Shown here piece by piece: positions 24,810 through 32,107 of a stretch of 64,000 nt of DNA (within the stretch, counting starts at the first letter, position 1; every line of letters starts with the position of its first letter). Under the pieces are notes generated by a model. The model saw nothing but the letters and a program-made list of their open reading frames with translations, did no database searches and was not told where the DNA came from. This DNA is from BP-464 sp045805505 (GTDB lineage: Bacteria > Actinomycetota > Thermoleophilia > Solirubrobacterales > Solirubrobacteraceae). The DNA lies in contig JBJMLA010000088.1 in the NCBI GenBank assembly GCA_045805505.1, positions 41,922-105,921 on the forward strand, written 5' to 3'. The position numbers and the translations under genes are program-made.

Positions 24810-25669
24810 GACTTGTTTCGCTGCTGGCGCACCAGGATGACCTCGTGGCGTGGCGGCAGCTGCGCGGCCTGGGGTGGAGCCGGCGCATGATCGAGCAGCA
24901 AGCGCGCCAGCAGGGCTGGCGGACCATTCACCGTGGTGTCTATGCGCTGTTCCGCGCGCCTCTGACGCAGCGCCAGGTGTGGATTGCCGCCGTGCTGACG
25001 GCACCGGACACGTTCCTGGCCGGTGCGACCGCCACCGGTTGCTGGGGCTTCCACGAAGCACCCGCACAGGTCGTCACGGTGGTCCGTCCCGGCAGCGGTG
25101 GACCGCGGCGCACAGGCTCTCTCCTCGTTGCCCGTTCCACGACGCTGGAGGGGCAGACCACGCGGCGAGACGGCATTCCGATCGTCACGGCGGAGCGGGC
25201 GCTCGTGGACGTGGCGGCCGGCCTGAAACGGCAGCAACTAGGGAGGGCGTTCCGCGAGAGCATCCGGTTGAAGACGACGACGGCCAACCAGATCTCGAAG
25301 GTGCTGGCGGGTCAGCGTGGGACCGCTGTTCTCGTCGATCTGTGCGATCGGTACGCGACGATTCCGTATCACCGCTGCCGCAGCGACGCCGAGAGCCGGG
25401 CGCTGGAGGTGCTGCATGACGCCGGGGTGATGGCACCGAAGGTCAACGTGCGCGTCGGTGGCTGCGAGGCCGACCTGGTATGGCGCGAACGCAAGCTGAT
25501 CGTCGAGATCGACGGCGATCAGTTCCATCGGTTCGCGGATGAGGACGCCCGCAAGGAGGCGGCGTGGCGAGGCGTCGGGTACACGGTTCGCCGGGTGCCC
25601 TCCGACGACGTCTACTACCAGCCGCATCACCTGCTTGCACAGGTCAACGTCCCGGACGCCACTCGCTGA
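24797..25669 (+). CDS. DUF559 (Vsr-like) endonuclease-fold protein with AbiEi-like N-terminus
   Basis: A 290-residue protein in two parts. Residues 1-95 look like the winged-helix/antitoxin module of AbiEi-type proteins (RQLRGLGWSRRMIEQQARQQ, then WRTIHRGVYAL). The C-terminal part (about 195-285) is a DUF559/Vsr-like PD-(D/E)XK domain: ESRALEVLHDAG, Asp226 in EADLVW, Glu237 and Asp239 in LIVEIDGDQFH, then RRVPSDDVYYQP. Such proteins are predicted nucleases, often associated with defence or repair, but no function is proven. Lower third-position GC than neighbours (CAC ACA GAT codons are more frequent) hints at transfer. Its start and stop codons lie inside two 44-bp hairpins. Confidence 0.85.
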   Translation: MWDARLVSLLAHQDDLVAWRQLRGLGWSRRMIEQQARQQGWRTIHRGVYALFRAPLTQRQVWIAAVLTAPDTFLAGATATGCWGFHEAPAQVVTVVRPGSGGPRRTGSLLVARSTTLEGQTTRRDGIPIVTAERALVDVAAGLKRQQLGRAFRESIRLKTTTANQISKVLAGQRGTAVLVDLCDRYATIPYHRCRSDAESRALEVLHDAGVMAPKVNVRVGGCEADLVWRERKLIVEIDGDQFHRFADEDARKEAAWRGVGYTVRRVPSDDVYYQPHHLLAQVNVPDATR

Positions 25670-25688
25670 GGTGCCGTCATGGACGTTC
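25645..25688. repeat. 44-bp hairpin repeat, right copy, overlapping the DUF559 gene stop
   Basis: Same 19 + 6 + 19 bp form: it starts CAACGTCCCGGACGCCACT and ends ATGGACGTTC. The stop codon (25667-25669) lies in the loop, so the last eight codons (VNVPDATR, stop) are repeat sequence. Its right edge ATGGACGTTCGTGCC (25679-25693) is identical over 15 bp to the edge of the orphan copy at 58517-58531, linking the two loci. It lies 107 bp before the thiolase start. Confidence 0.75.
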
Positions 25689-25716
25689 GTGCCACGGGTA
25701 GACTGAGGGAGTCGCC

Positions 25717-25762
25717 GGAGTGAGACCGCGCGACCACCATCGCCCCCTGGAGTGAGACCGCG
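25717..25762 (+). promoter_or_regulatory. Two 14-bp direct repeats upstream of the thiolase gene
   Basis: GGAGTGAGACCGCG occurs at 25717-25730 and again at 25749-25762, with start-to-start spacing of 32 bp (about three helical turns). Both are within 80 bp of the thiolase ATG. Direct repeats on the same DNA face in this place are typical binding sites for an activator or repressor dimer pair. No regulator gene is adjacent, so the factor is unknown. Confidence 0.45.
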
Positions 25763-25795
25763 GGGGCCCCAATCCCGAAAGGACCTACATCTCCC

Positions 25796-26941
25796 ATGCC
25801 TGAAGCAGTGATCGTCGACGCGATCCGGACGCCGATCGGTCGCGCGTTCAAGGGGTCGCTCAAGGACGTCCGTGCCGACGACCTCGCCGCGGTGCCCCTG
25901 AAGGCGCTCGTGGACCGCAATCCCGACGTCGACTTCGCCGAGACCGGCGACATCATGATGGGCAACGCCAACGGGGCGGGTGAGCAGGGCTACAACATCG
26001 GTCGCAACGCCGGGCTGCTGTCCGGCATCGACCATCACGTGCCCGCCTGCACGCTCAACCGGTTCTGCGCCTCGTCGCTGCAGACCATCCGCATGGCGTT
26101 CCACGCCGTGAAGGCCGGGGAGGGCGATCAGTACATCGCCGCCGGCGTCGAGGCCGTCTCCCGCGCCGGGGGCATGGACTTCGAGTTCCATCCCAACCTC
26201 GACGGGTCCGAGGGATCGGCGTACAACGTCTACATCCCGATGGGGCTGACCGCCGAGAACGTGGCGGACCGCTGCAACGTCTCGCGCGAAGCGCAGGACG
26301 AGTGGGCCGTCATCTCGCAGAACCGTGCCGTGGAGGCCCGCGAGAGCGGCCACTTCGACAAGGAGATCATCGCCGTGCAGACCGCCGACGGCGAGGTCAC
26401 GCAGGACGACGGGCCGCGCCCGGGCACCACGCTCGAGAAGCTCGCCGCGCTGCAGCCGGCGTTCAAGCCGGACGGCACCGTCACGGCCGGCAACGCCTGC
26501 CCGCTCAACGACGGCGCCGCCGCGGTGCTGGTCATGAGCCAGGAGAAGGCCGAGTCGCTGGGCCTCAAGCCGCGGGCGCGCATCGTCGCGTCGACGGTCG
26601 CGGCAATCCGTCCGGAGTACATGGGCCTCGGCCCGATCCCGGCCATCCAGGCCCTGCTCGCGCAGACCGGGATGACCATGAGCGACATCGACATCGTCGA
26701 GATCAACGAGGCGTTCGCGGCGCAGATCGTGCCGTGCATGGAGGAGCTCGAGATCCCGGCCGAGAAGCTCAACCCGTTCGGCGGCGCGATCGCCCTCGGC
26801 CATCCCTTCGGGATGACCGGCGCTCGCATCATGACCACGCTGCTCAACGGCCTCGAGACCACCGGCGGCACCTACGGCATCGAGTCGATGTGCGTGGCCG
26901 GCGGCATGGGCCAGGCCATGCTGGTCGAGCGCCTGAACTAG
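25796..26941 (+). CDS. Acetyl-CoA acyltransferase (thiolase)
   Basis: A 381-residue thiolase of the FadA/AtoB group, for thiolytic cleavage of 3-ketoacyl-CoA (beta-oxidation) or the reverse condensation. Three signatures are present: nucleophile Cys in NRFCASSLQT, the second block NEAFAAQ with GHPFGMTGAR (His), and catalytic Cys near the end in CVAGGMGQAM. GAAAGGA forms the ribosome site before ATG 25796. It stands alone, with its stop overlapping the convergent gene by 4 bp; the dehydrogenase, ligase and carboxylase genes in the same 10 kb suggest a shared role in acyl-CoA turnover. Confidence 0.94.
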   Translation: MPEAVIVDAIRTPIGRAFKGSLKDVRADDLAAVPLKALVDRNPDVDFAETGDIMMGNANGAGEQGYNIGRNAGLLSGIDHHVPACTLNRFCASSLQTIRMAFHAVKAGEGDQYIAAGVEAVSRAGGMDFEFHPNLDGSEGSAYNVYIPMGLTAENVADRCNVSREAQDEWAVISQNRAVEARESGHFDKEIIAVQTADGEVTQDDGPRPGTTLEKLAALQPAFKPDGTVTAGNACPLNDGAAAVLVMSQEKAESLGLKPRARIVASTVAAIRPEYMGLGPIPAIQALLAQTGMTMSDIDIVEINEAFAAQIVPCMEELEIPAEKLNPFGGAIALGHPFGMTGARIMTTLLNGLETTGGTYGIESMCVAGGMGQAMLVERLN

Positions 26942-28575
26942 TCGCGTCCGCTCGCGCTCCGGGCCACGGCGGCCCGGAGCGTGAGCTTGCGCTTGACGGC
27001 ACCCGTCGCGGTCCGCGCGATCACGGCGCGGCGGTGGCCCCGGCCGGACCGCACCCGGGCGACGAACTTCTTCGAGAGCCGGACGCTGAGCTCGAGCGTC
27101 GTGCCGGCGGCCTGCGCATAGGTCTTCGCCAAGCGCAAACGGCCCGAGCTGAGCATCAGCGTTCCCGCGCACCCGCCGGCCGCTGTCGCCGGGCAGCTGA
27201 GCTGCAACGTGACTGAGCGGCGCGCTCCGATCCGGGCGGCCGCCGTGAGGAGCGTCGCCGCGACGGGCAGGGCGACCGGCGGCGTCGGCGTCCCGTCGCC
27301 GACGGGCGGTACGACGACCGGAGCGGCCGGAGTCGTGAAGGCGACATCGCTGCTGGTCGTCGTGCCGCCCGCGCTGATCGCCACGACCTGCGCGTGGTAC
27401 GTCGTCGCGGGCGAGAGCCCCTCCACCGAGAACGCGCGGTCGCCAGAGCCGACGCCCGCGCCGGCATCCTGCGCCGGGGTGCTCGTCCCGTAGGCCGCCG
27501 TCGGCCCGAAGTCGAGGTGGACTGCCGTGGAGAGGCCGCCCGGATCGACGGGCACGGTGACCGTCGCGGTCGTGGCGGTCGGCGTCGCGCCCACCGGGGC
27601 GCCGAGCACCGGGGCGGGGAAGTGCTCGTGGGCACCGATGTCGGTGGTGCCCACGGTGCGCGGGCTGCTCGCCACGTCGAGCGTCCCGTTGGCCGCATTG
27701 TCGGCGCCCGCGTTGATGGTCGGCGAGCCCGGCGCCTCGCGCAGGTCGCCCGCCGCCTGGTCGACGAAGACCGGTGCGGTGTCGTTCTGGTTGCCGCCGC
27801 CGTCGCTGATGACCGCGCCGCCGGTGGTCGCCACCGTGGCGAAGCTGCTGTGGTCGATCTGGATCGACACCGGCGCTCCGGCGACGGCATGGGCGTACAC
27901 GTCGGCCGGGCCGGTGGCGCGGGCGATCACGTTGCTGACCACCACGGAGGTGCTGCCGCCGGCGGCGTTGTTGCCCAGATCGAGCCCTCGGCTGTTCGTG
28001 CCCGAGGCCAGCACGGTCAGGTTGCGCAGCTGGCTGTTGACCACCGCTCCGCTGGGCGAGGTCCAGATCCCGCGGGCGTTGGTGCCGCTGACCACGATCG
28101 TGCTGTCGCGCATCGTGGTCGAGTACAGCTCGGCACCGGTGGCGAGCGAGCCCGTGCTGGTGATCCGCACCCGCTCGATCGTCCCGCCGCCCGAGTCGTA
28201 GAGCGGGGCGACGCCGTTGCTGCCGGTCGACGTCATGTCGATGTCACGTAGCGTGGCGACGAACAGCCGAAGCTGCCCGTTGGTCGTGAACTGCAGCAGG
28301 GGCCGAACCGCCGGATCGGCGGGCCGGATGGTGAGGTTGCTGGCCACCTGGCTGACCGCGGAACCGATGGCGGGGTAGGTCCCGCCGGCCAGGACGATCT
28401 CGTCGCCGGCGCCCGCCGCGCCCATCGCGGAGACGAACGTGCAGGCGTTGGCGGCTGAGGTGCAGTTCATGGCGCCCGCGGCCGCGGGCGCGGCGAAGCG
28501 CTGCGCTCCGAGGGCCGGCGAGGCGAGCAGCAGCGTGACGGAGGCGCAGAGCGCGAGGACCGGGGGAAATCTCAT
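26938..28575 (-). CDS. Secreted right-handed beta-helix protein with fibronectin-like domain
   Basis: A 545-residue exported protein: signal peptide (about 1-24, ending ALGA), a parallel beta-helix region (about 35-290, repeated short units such as MRDSTIVVSGTNARGIW and NLTVLASGTNSRGLDLG), a fibronectin type III-like domain (about 305-400, TATTATVTVPVDPGG and LSPATTYHAQVVA) and a basic C-terminal domain with RIGARRSVTLQLSCP and KLTLRAAVARS. Beta-helix proteins often bind or cut polysaccharide; no catalytic site was recognised. A Cys pair (MNCTSAANACTF) begins the mature protein. The stop overlaps the thiolase stop by 4 bp. Confidence 0.82.
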   Translation of the reverse strand: MRFPPVLALCASVTLLLASPALGAQRFAAPAAAGAMNCTSAANACTFVSAMGAAGAGDEIVLAGGTYPAIGSAVSQVASNLTIRPADPAVRPLLQFTTNGQLRLFVATLRDIDMTSTGSNGVAPLYDSGGGTIERVRITSTGSLATGAELYSTTMRDSTIVVSGTNARGIWTSPSGAVVNSQLRNLTVLASGTNSRGLDLGNNAAGGSTSVVVSNVIARATGPADVYAHAVAGAPVSIQIDHSSFATVATTGGAVISDGGGNQNDTAPVFVDQAAGDLREAPGSPTINAGADNAANGTLDVASSPRTVGTTDIGAHEHFPAPVLGAPVGATPTATTATVTVPVDPGGLSTAVHLDFGPTAAYGTSTPAQDAGAGVGSGDRAFSVEGLSPATTYHAQVVAISAGGTTTSSDVAFTTPAAPVVVPPVGDGTPTPPVALPVAATLLTAAARIGARRSVTLQLSCPATAAGGCAGTLMLSSGRLRLAKTYAQAAGTTLELSVRLSKKFVARVRSGRGHRRAVIARTATGAVKRKLTLRAAVARSASGRD

Positions 28576-28634
28576 GCCGCCCACTGTGAGCCAGCGGCGG
28601 CGGCGCGTCAGTGTCGGCTTGGTCTCACGCCGTC

Positions 28635-29468
28635 CTACAGCTCGATGGTCGCGCCCTCGCGCGCCATGAAGACCTCGCCGGCCCCGTCGGCGATGGCACG
28701 GGCGTCGTTGGCGAGCTCGTCGAGCCTGTCGTCGTCGTGGCCCGGGTCGTGATGGAACAGCGCGACGCGCTCCGATTCGGTCCGGCGGGCGAACGTCACG
28801 GCGTCGGCGATCCGGCTGTGGCCCCAACCGACGGTCAGCGCGTACTCGGCCTCGGTGTACTGGGCGTCGTGGATGAGCAGCGAGGAGTTGCAGGCCAGCG
28901 CGTGGCCCGAGATCCACTCCGGTGGGTCGTTCTCCAGATCCTGGCCGAGCCCCGGCTCGTGGTCGGGGATGTAGGCCAGCGAGGCGTCGCCCTCCTCGAT
29001 GCGGTAGCCGAGCGTCGGGCCGCGGTGGACCACCTGCGCGGCGGAGATCCGCGCGTCGCCGACCTGCCACCCGTCGGGCGAGCACTCGCGGAACGTCACC
29101 TTGGCCGGCAGCTCGCGGATCTCGACCGGCGAGAGCGGCGCGGAGAGGTAGCGCGCGAGGCGCTTGCGCAGGTCGCCCGGCCCGGGCGGGCCCCAGATGG
29201 TCACCTCGGCGTCGGGATGGAACAGCGGCGCGAAGAACAGCAGCCCGCTGATGTGGTCGAGGTGCAGGTGGGTCAGCAGGATGTGGATGGGCTGCGCCGC
29301 CGGGTCGATCGTGGCGCCCAGCGTCCGGATGCCCGTCCCGGCGTCGAGCACCAGGCGCCCGCCGCTGGCGAGCTCGACGCTGACGCACGCCGTGTTGCCG
29401 CCGTAGCGCAGCCACCCGGCGTCGGCGACCGGGACGGAGCCGCGCACGCCCCAGAAGCGGACCTTCAC
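28635..29468 (-). CDS. Metallo-beta-lactamase-fold hydrolase
   Basis: A 277-residue MBL-fold protein similar in layout to the CpdA/PhnP/phosphodiesterase-like group: WGVRGSVPV at the N-terminus, LTHLHLDHISG as the HxHxDH metal site, and further His/Asp in YIPDHEPG, IHDAQY and LFHHDPGHDDD. The GVRGSVPVxxxxxxRYGGNT opening is shared with predicted cyclic-nucleotide or RNA phosphodiesterases. Start is GTG 29468, overlapping the PAS gene stop by 4 bp (GTGA), so the two proteins are coupled: a sensor domain and a hydrolase, possibly acting on a second messenger (inference). Confidence 0.85.
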   Translation of the reverse strand: MKVRFWGVRGSVPVADAGWLRYGGNTACVSVELASGGRLVLDAGTGIRTLGATIDPAAQPIHILLTHLHLDHISGLLFFAPLFHPDAEVTIWGPPGPGDLRKRLARYLSAPLSPVEIRELPAKVTFRECSPDGWQVGDARISAAQVVHRGPTLGYRIEEGDASLAYIPDHEPGLGQDLENDPPEWISGHALACNSSLLIHDAQYTEAEYALTVGWGHSRIADAVTFARRTESERVALFHHDPGHDDDRLDELANDARAIADGAGEVFMAREGATIEL

Positions 29469-29860
29469 CGCGCCACCGGCCAGAACACCACCATCGCGCC
29501 GTGGAAGTCGCCGCTGGAGACGAGCGGCACGGCGCTCGTCTCGACCTCGACGACGCGGCCGGCGTCGGTGTGGATGTGGAAGCGCCCGTGGGCGGGGCGG
29601 CCCTCGCGCAGCGCGACGGCCAGAGGCATCTTCTCGCTGGGGACGGGCCGGCCCTCGGCGTCGACCGGTCCGATCGCGTTCCATTCCTCGCGGCTGAGCC
29701 GGCCGATCTCCTCGAAGCTCTTGCCGAGCATGTCACCGGCCGCCTCGTTGAAGAAGACCATCTGACCGTCGTTGTCGACGAGGAACGACGGCGTCTCGAG
29801 CACCGACATCAGATTCCGGGCGAGGATGAGATCGAGCGGTTGTTGGGCAGCGTCGGCCAT
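29465..29860 (-). CDS. PAS-domain protein
   Basis: A 131-residue protein made of one PAS domain (about 15-128): NLMSVLETPSFLVDNDGQMVFFN, written here as its key part FLVDNDGQMVFFNEAAG, then GRPVPSEKMPLAVALREGRP and the closing VSSGDFHGAMVVFWPV. There is no kinase, GGDEF or HTH output. It may bind a ligand or act as a partner for the MBL hydrolase whose start overlaps its stop. ATG 29860 is chosen; a start at 29917 would overlap the divergent glycosidase start. Confidence 0.8.
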   Translation of the reverse strand: MADAAQQPLDLILARNLMSVLETPSFLVDNDGQMVFFNEAAGDMLGKSFEEIGRLSREEWNAIGPVDAEGRPVPSEKMPLAVALREGRPAHGRFHIHTDAGRVVEVETSAVPLVSSGDFHGAMVVFWPVAR

Positions 29861-29915
29861 TGCGCGGAGTTTTGCACCCCGCGCAAGTTCCTCCGCTGGA
29901 TCTCGTTCAGGGAGC

Positions 29916-32090
29916 ATGCGCCTCCGCCGCCTGCTGCCACTCGGTCTCGCGCTGCTCGTCTGCGCACCGGCCGAGGCGCAGACGCTCTCCGATCACGGTG
30001 TGACCGCGACCGTCGACGCCGGCCACGTCACGCTGGCCAACGGCGAGATCGGCCGCACGTGGGAGCGGGCCGCCTTCGGCTCGCGGATCGCGGGGCTGAC
30101 CGCGGCCGGACCGGACTTCACGCTGACCATCGCGGGGCAGGCGCTGCCGAGCACCGACTTCGCCGTCACCGGCGTGACGCTGGCGCCGGCGGACAAGGGC
30201 GGCGTGCGCGTGACCATGGCGCTGGCCAGCGCGACGTTCCCGCTGCTGACGGCGACCCGCACCGTCGAGGCCTACCCCGGGATCGCCGGCTTTCGCACCC
30301 AGACGACGCTGGCCTCACCGGTGCCGCTGCTGCTCTCCGCCGCGACCATCGACGAGGTCCACGTCGGCGACCGGGCCTTGCCGGTCATCCACGCCTTCCG
30401 CGCCGGCGCCGACTGGCGCGGCGAGTCCGACTGGGAGGGCCCGGAGTACGGCTCGCTGGGCGACGCCCACGCCGGCGACTGGCGCGACACCCGGACGGGC
30501 GAGCGCGGCGCCGTGCTGTCGGCGCCCGGCGAGTGGATAACCACGGCGCTGCCCGATCGGCGAACGGTCTTCAGCGTCCTCGAGCGCAACGACTTCCCGT
30601 CCTCGCGGGCGCTCTACGACGGCGAGTCCGCCTCGACGCGCGTGGACTTCACCCGGGACGTGATCAGCCTCGGCCCGCTCGAGGAGAGCGGCCACGCCGA
30701 GAACCCGCTCGACCAGACCGCGGGCCGCGGCCGGCTCATCACCGCCGCGGGCCTGGCGCTGCCCGCGACGTTCACCGGCGCCGGCCGCGAGGCCGACGAC
30801 GAGGCCTGGCAGTTCCATCGCTACCTCGTCGACCAGCGCATCGACCCCTATCCGCGCGACGTCGTCTTCAACACCGACGGCACCGACGACGACGTCATCT
30901 CGACCGGGGCCAAGGACGACGTCGACCTGGCCGTCGTCAGGCAGATCGCTCCCGTGGCGCGGCGCCTGGGCGCCGACGTCTTCACGCTCGACGACGGCTG
31001 GCAGGCGGCGTCGGGCGACTGGGAGCCCGACTCGCCCCAGCACCCCGAGCCGCGCGGCAAGTTCGCCCCGCGCTTCCCCGACGACTCGTTCGCCGCCGTG
31101 CGCGAGGCGATCGCGCCGATGAAGCTCGGCCTGTGGATGAGCCCGATGAGCTTCAACCCGGCGTCCGAGACGTTCAGGGCGCACCCCGAGTGGGCCTGCG
31201 CCCCGGTCGGCGCCGCCACCGGCGCCGCGAACCTGCTGACGCCCGACGACGGGTCCAACGAGGCCGGCCTGGGCATCTGGAGCACGGGCTACCTCGACCA
31301 TCTCGAGGCGCGGCTGCGCGAGGCGATCACCGAGTGGCACGTCAGGCTCTTCAAGTTCGACTTCCTCGTCTGGCTCGACTGCGCCGGGAGCAACGACCTC
31401 TACGAGATGCACGACCGCTTCCTCGCGCTGATCGACGAGCTGCGCGCGGACTTCCCGGGCGTCGCGTTCGCCATCGACGAGACCAACGACTACCGGCTGT
31501 TCCCGTTCGAGTCGGTGGTGCGCGGGCCGACGTGGTTCACCAACGGCGGCCCGGGCGTGGCGCAGGTGCTCCACAACACGTGGTCGCTGTCGCCGTGGGT
31601 CCCGGCGCAGGCCCTGGGCCAGAAGGTCCTGACGGGCGCGCAGCGCAACGGCCAGCCGGCGAGCACCGCCGTCGCGGCCACGCTGCTCAACGAGCAGATG
31701 ATCTCCGACGACCTGCGCGACGCGGCGTGGACGCCGCAGCTGCTCGACGAGGCGCGGACGTGGCTGGACTGGGGCAAGGCGCACCGAGAGGACTACCTGA
31801 GCGGCGTGGTCTATCCGCTGCTGGCCGACCCGCTCGACGGCAAGCACTGGACCGCGCTGCAGAGCTGGAACCCCGAGACGGGCCGCGGCGCGCTGCTGGC
31901 CTTCCGCCAGGACGACCCACGCGAGACCGTCACCGTCGCGCTGCGCAACGTCCCCGACGGCGACTACGAGCTGCGCGCGGCTCCTGACGACGCCGTCGTC
32001 GGGACGTTCAGCGCGGCACAGCTGCGGGACGGCATCGCGGTGGCGGCGCCGTCCCGCGGGGCGCGGGTGCTCACGATCGAGCGGCGCTAG
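29916..32090 (+). CDS. Secreted GH36/alpha-galactosidase-like glycoside hydrolase
   Basis: A 724-residue exported enzyme: signal peptide (about 1-21, ending AEA), an N-terminal beta-sandwich, then a (beta/alpha)8 barrel with FTLDDGWQAASGDW, LGLWMSPMSFNP, and LFKFDFLVWLDC, in which the Asp of KFDF is the expected nucleophile of clan GH-D. A C-terminal beta domain follows. Substrate could be an alpha-galactoside or related sugar; the DDGW and KxDF motifs fix the clan, not the substrate. A GGAG ribosome site precedes ATG 29916. It is a single-gene unit, divergent from the PAS/MBL pair. Confidence 0.86.
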   Translation: MRLRRLLPLGLALLVCAPAEAQTLSDHGVTATVDAGHVTLANGEIGRTWERAAFGSRIAGLTAAGPDFTLTIAGQALPSTDFAVTGVTLAPADKGGVRVTMALASATFPLLTATRTVEAYPGIAGFRTQTTLASPVPLLLSAATIDEVHVGDRALPVIHAFRAGADWRGESDWEGPEYGSLGDAHAGDWRDTRTGERGAVLSAPGEWITTALPDRRTVFSVLERNDFPSSRALYDGESASTRVDFTRDVISLGPLEESGHAENPLDQTAGRGRLITAAGLALPATFTGAGREADDEAWQFHRYLVDQRIDPYPRDVVFNTDGTDDDVISTGAKDDVDLAVVRQIAPVARRLGADVFTLDDGWQAASGDWEPDSPQHPEPRGKFAPRFPDDSFAAVREAIAPMKLGLWMSPMSFNPASETFRAHPEWACAPVGAATGAANLLTPDDGSNEAGLGIWSTGYLDHLEARLREAITEWHVRLFKFDFLVWLDCAGSNDLYEMHDRFLALIDELRADFPGVAFAIDETNDYRLFPFESVVRGPTWFTNGGPGVAQVLHNTWSLSPWVPAQALGQKVLTGAQRNGQPASTAVAATLLNEQMISDDLRDAAWTPQLLDEARTWLDWGKAHREDYLSGVVYPLLADPLDGKHWTALQSWNPETGRGALLAFRQDDPRETVTVALRNVPDGDYELRAAPDDAVVGTFSAAQLRDGIAVAAPSRGARVLTIERR

Positions 32091-32107
32091 CCCGCACCGG
32101 GCACGCT

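Larger units (their letters stand above)
24766..25688 (+). mobile_element. Putative single-gene cassette bounded by 44-bp hairpins
   Basis: The 923-bp segment from the first base of the left hairpin to the last base of the right hairpin contains only the DUF559 gene. Both ends carry a 17-bp identical direct repeat 879 bp apart, each within a 44-bp palindrome, and orphan copies of the same palindrome lie 33 kb away. That is what a mobile or once-mobile unit with solo ends would leave. There is no transposase, target-site duplication was not identified, and the hairpins might instead be regulatory, so this is a hypothesis. Confidence 0.35.

Noticed and set aside
26938..29736. 932-codon minus-strand frame joining the beta-helix gene with the MBL gene region
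   Set aside because: The beta-helix signal peptide starts at 28575. Upstream of it the frame is an out-of-frame reading of the MBL gene, so there is no fusion.
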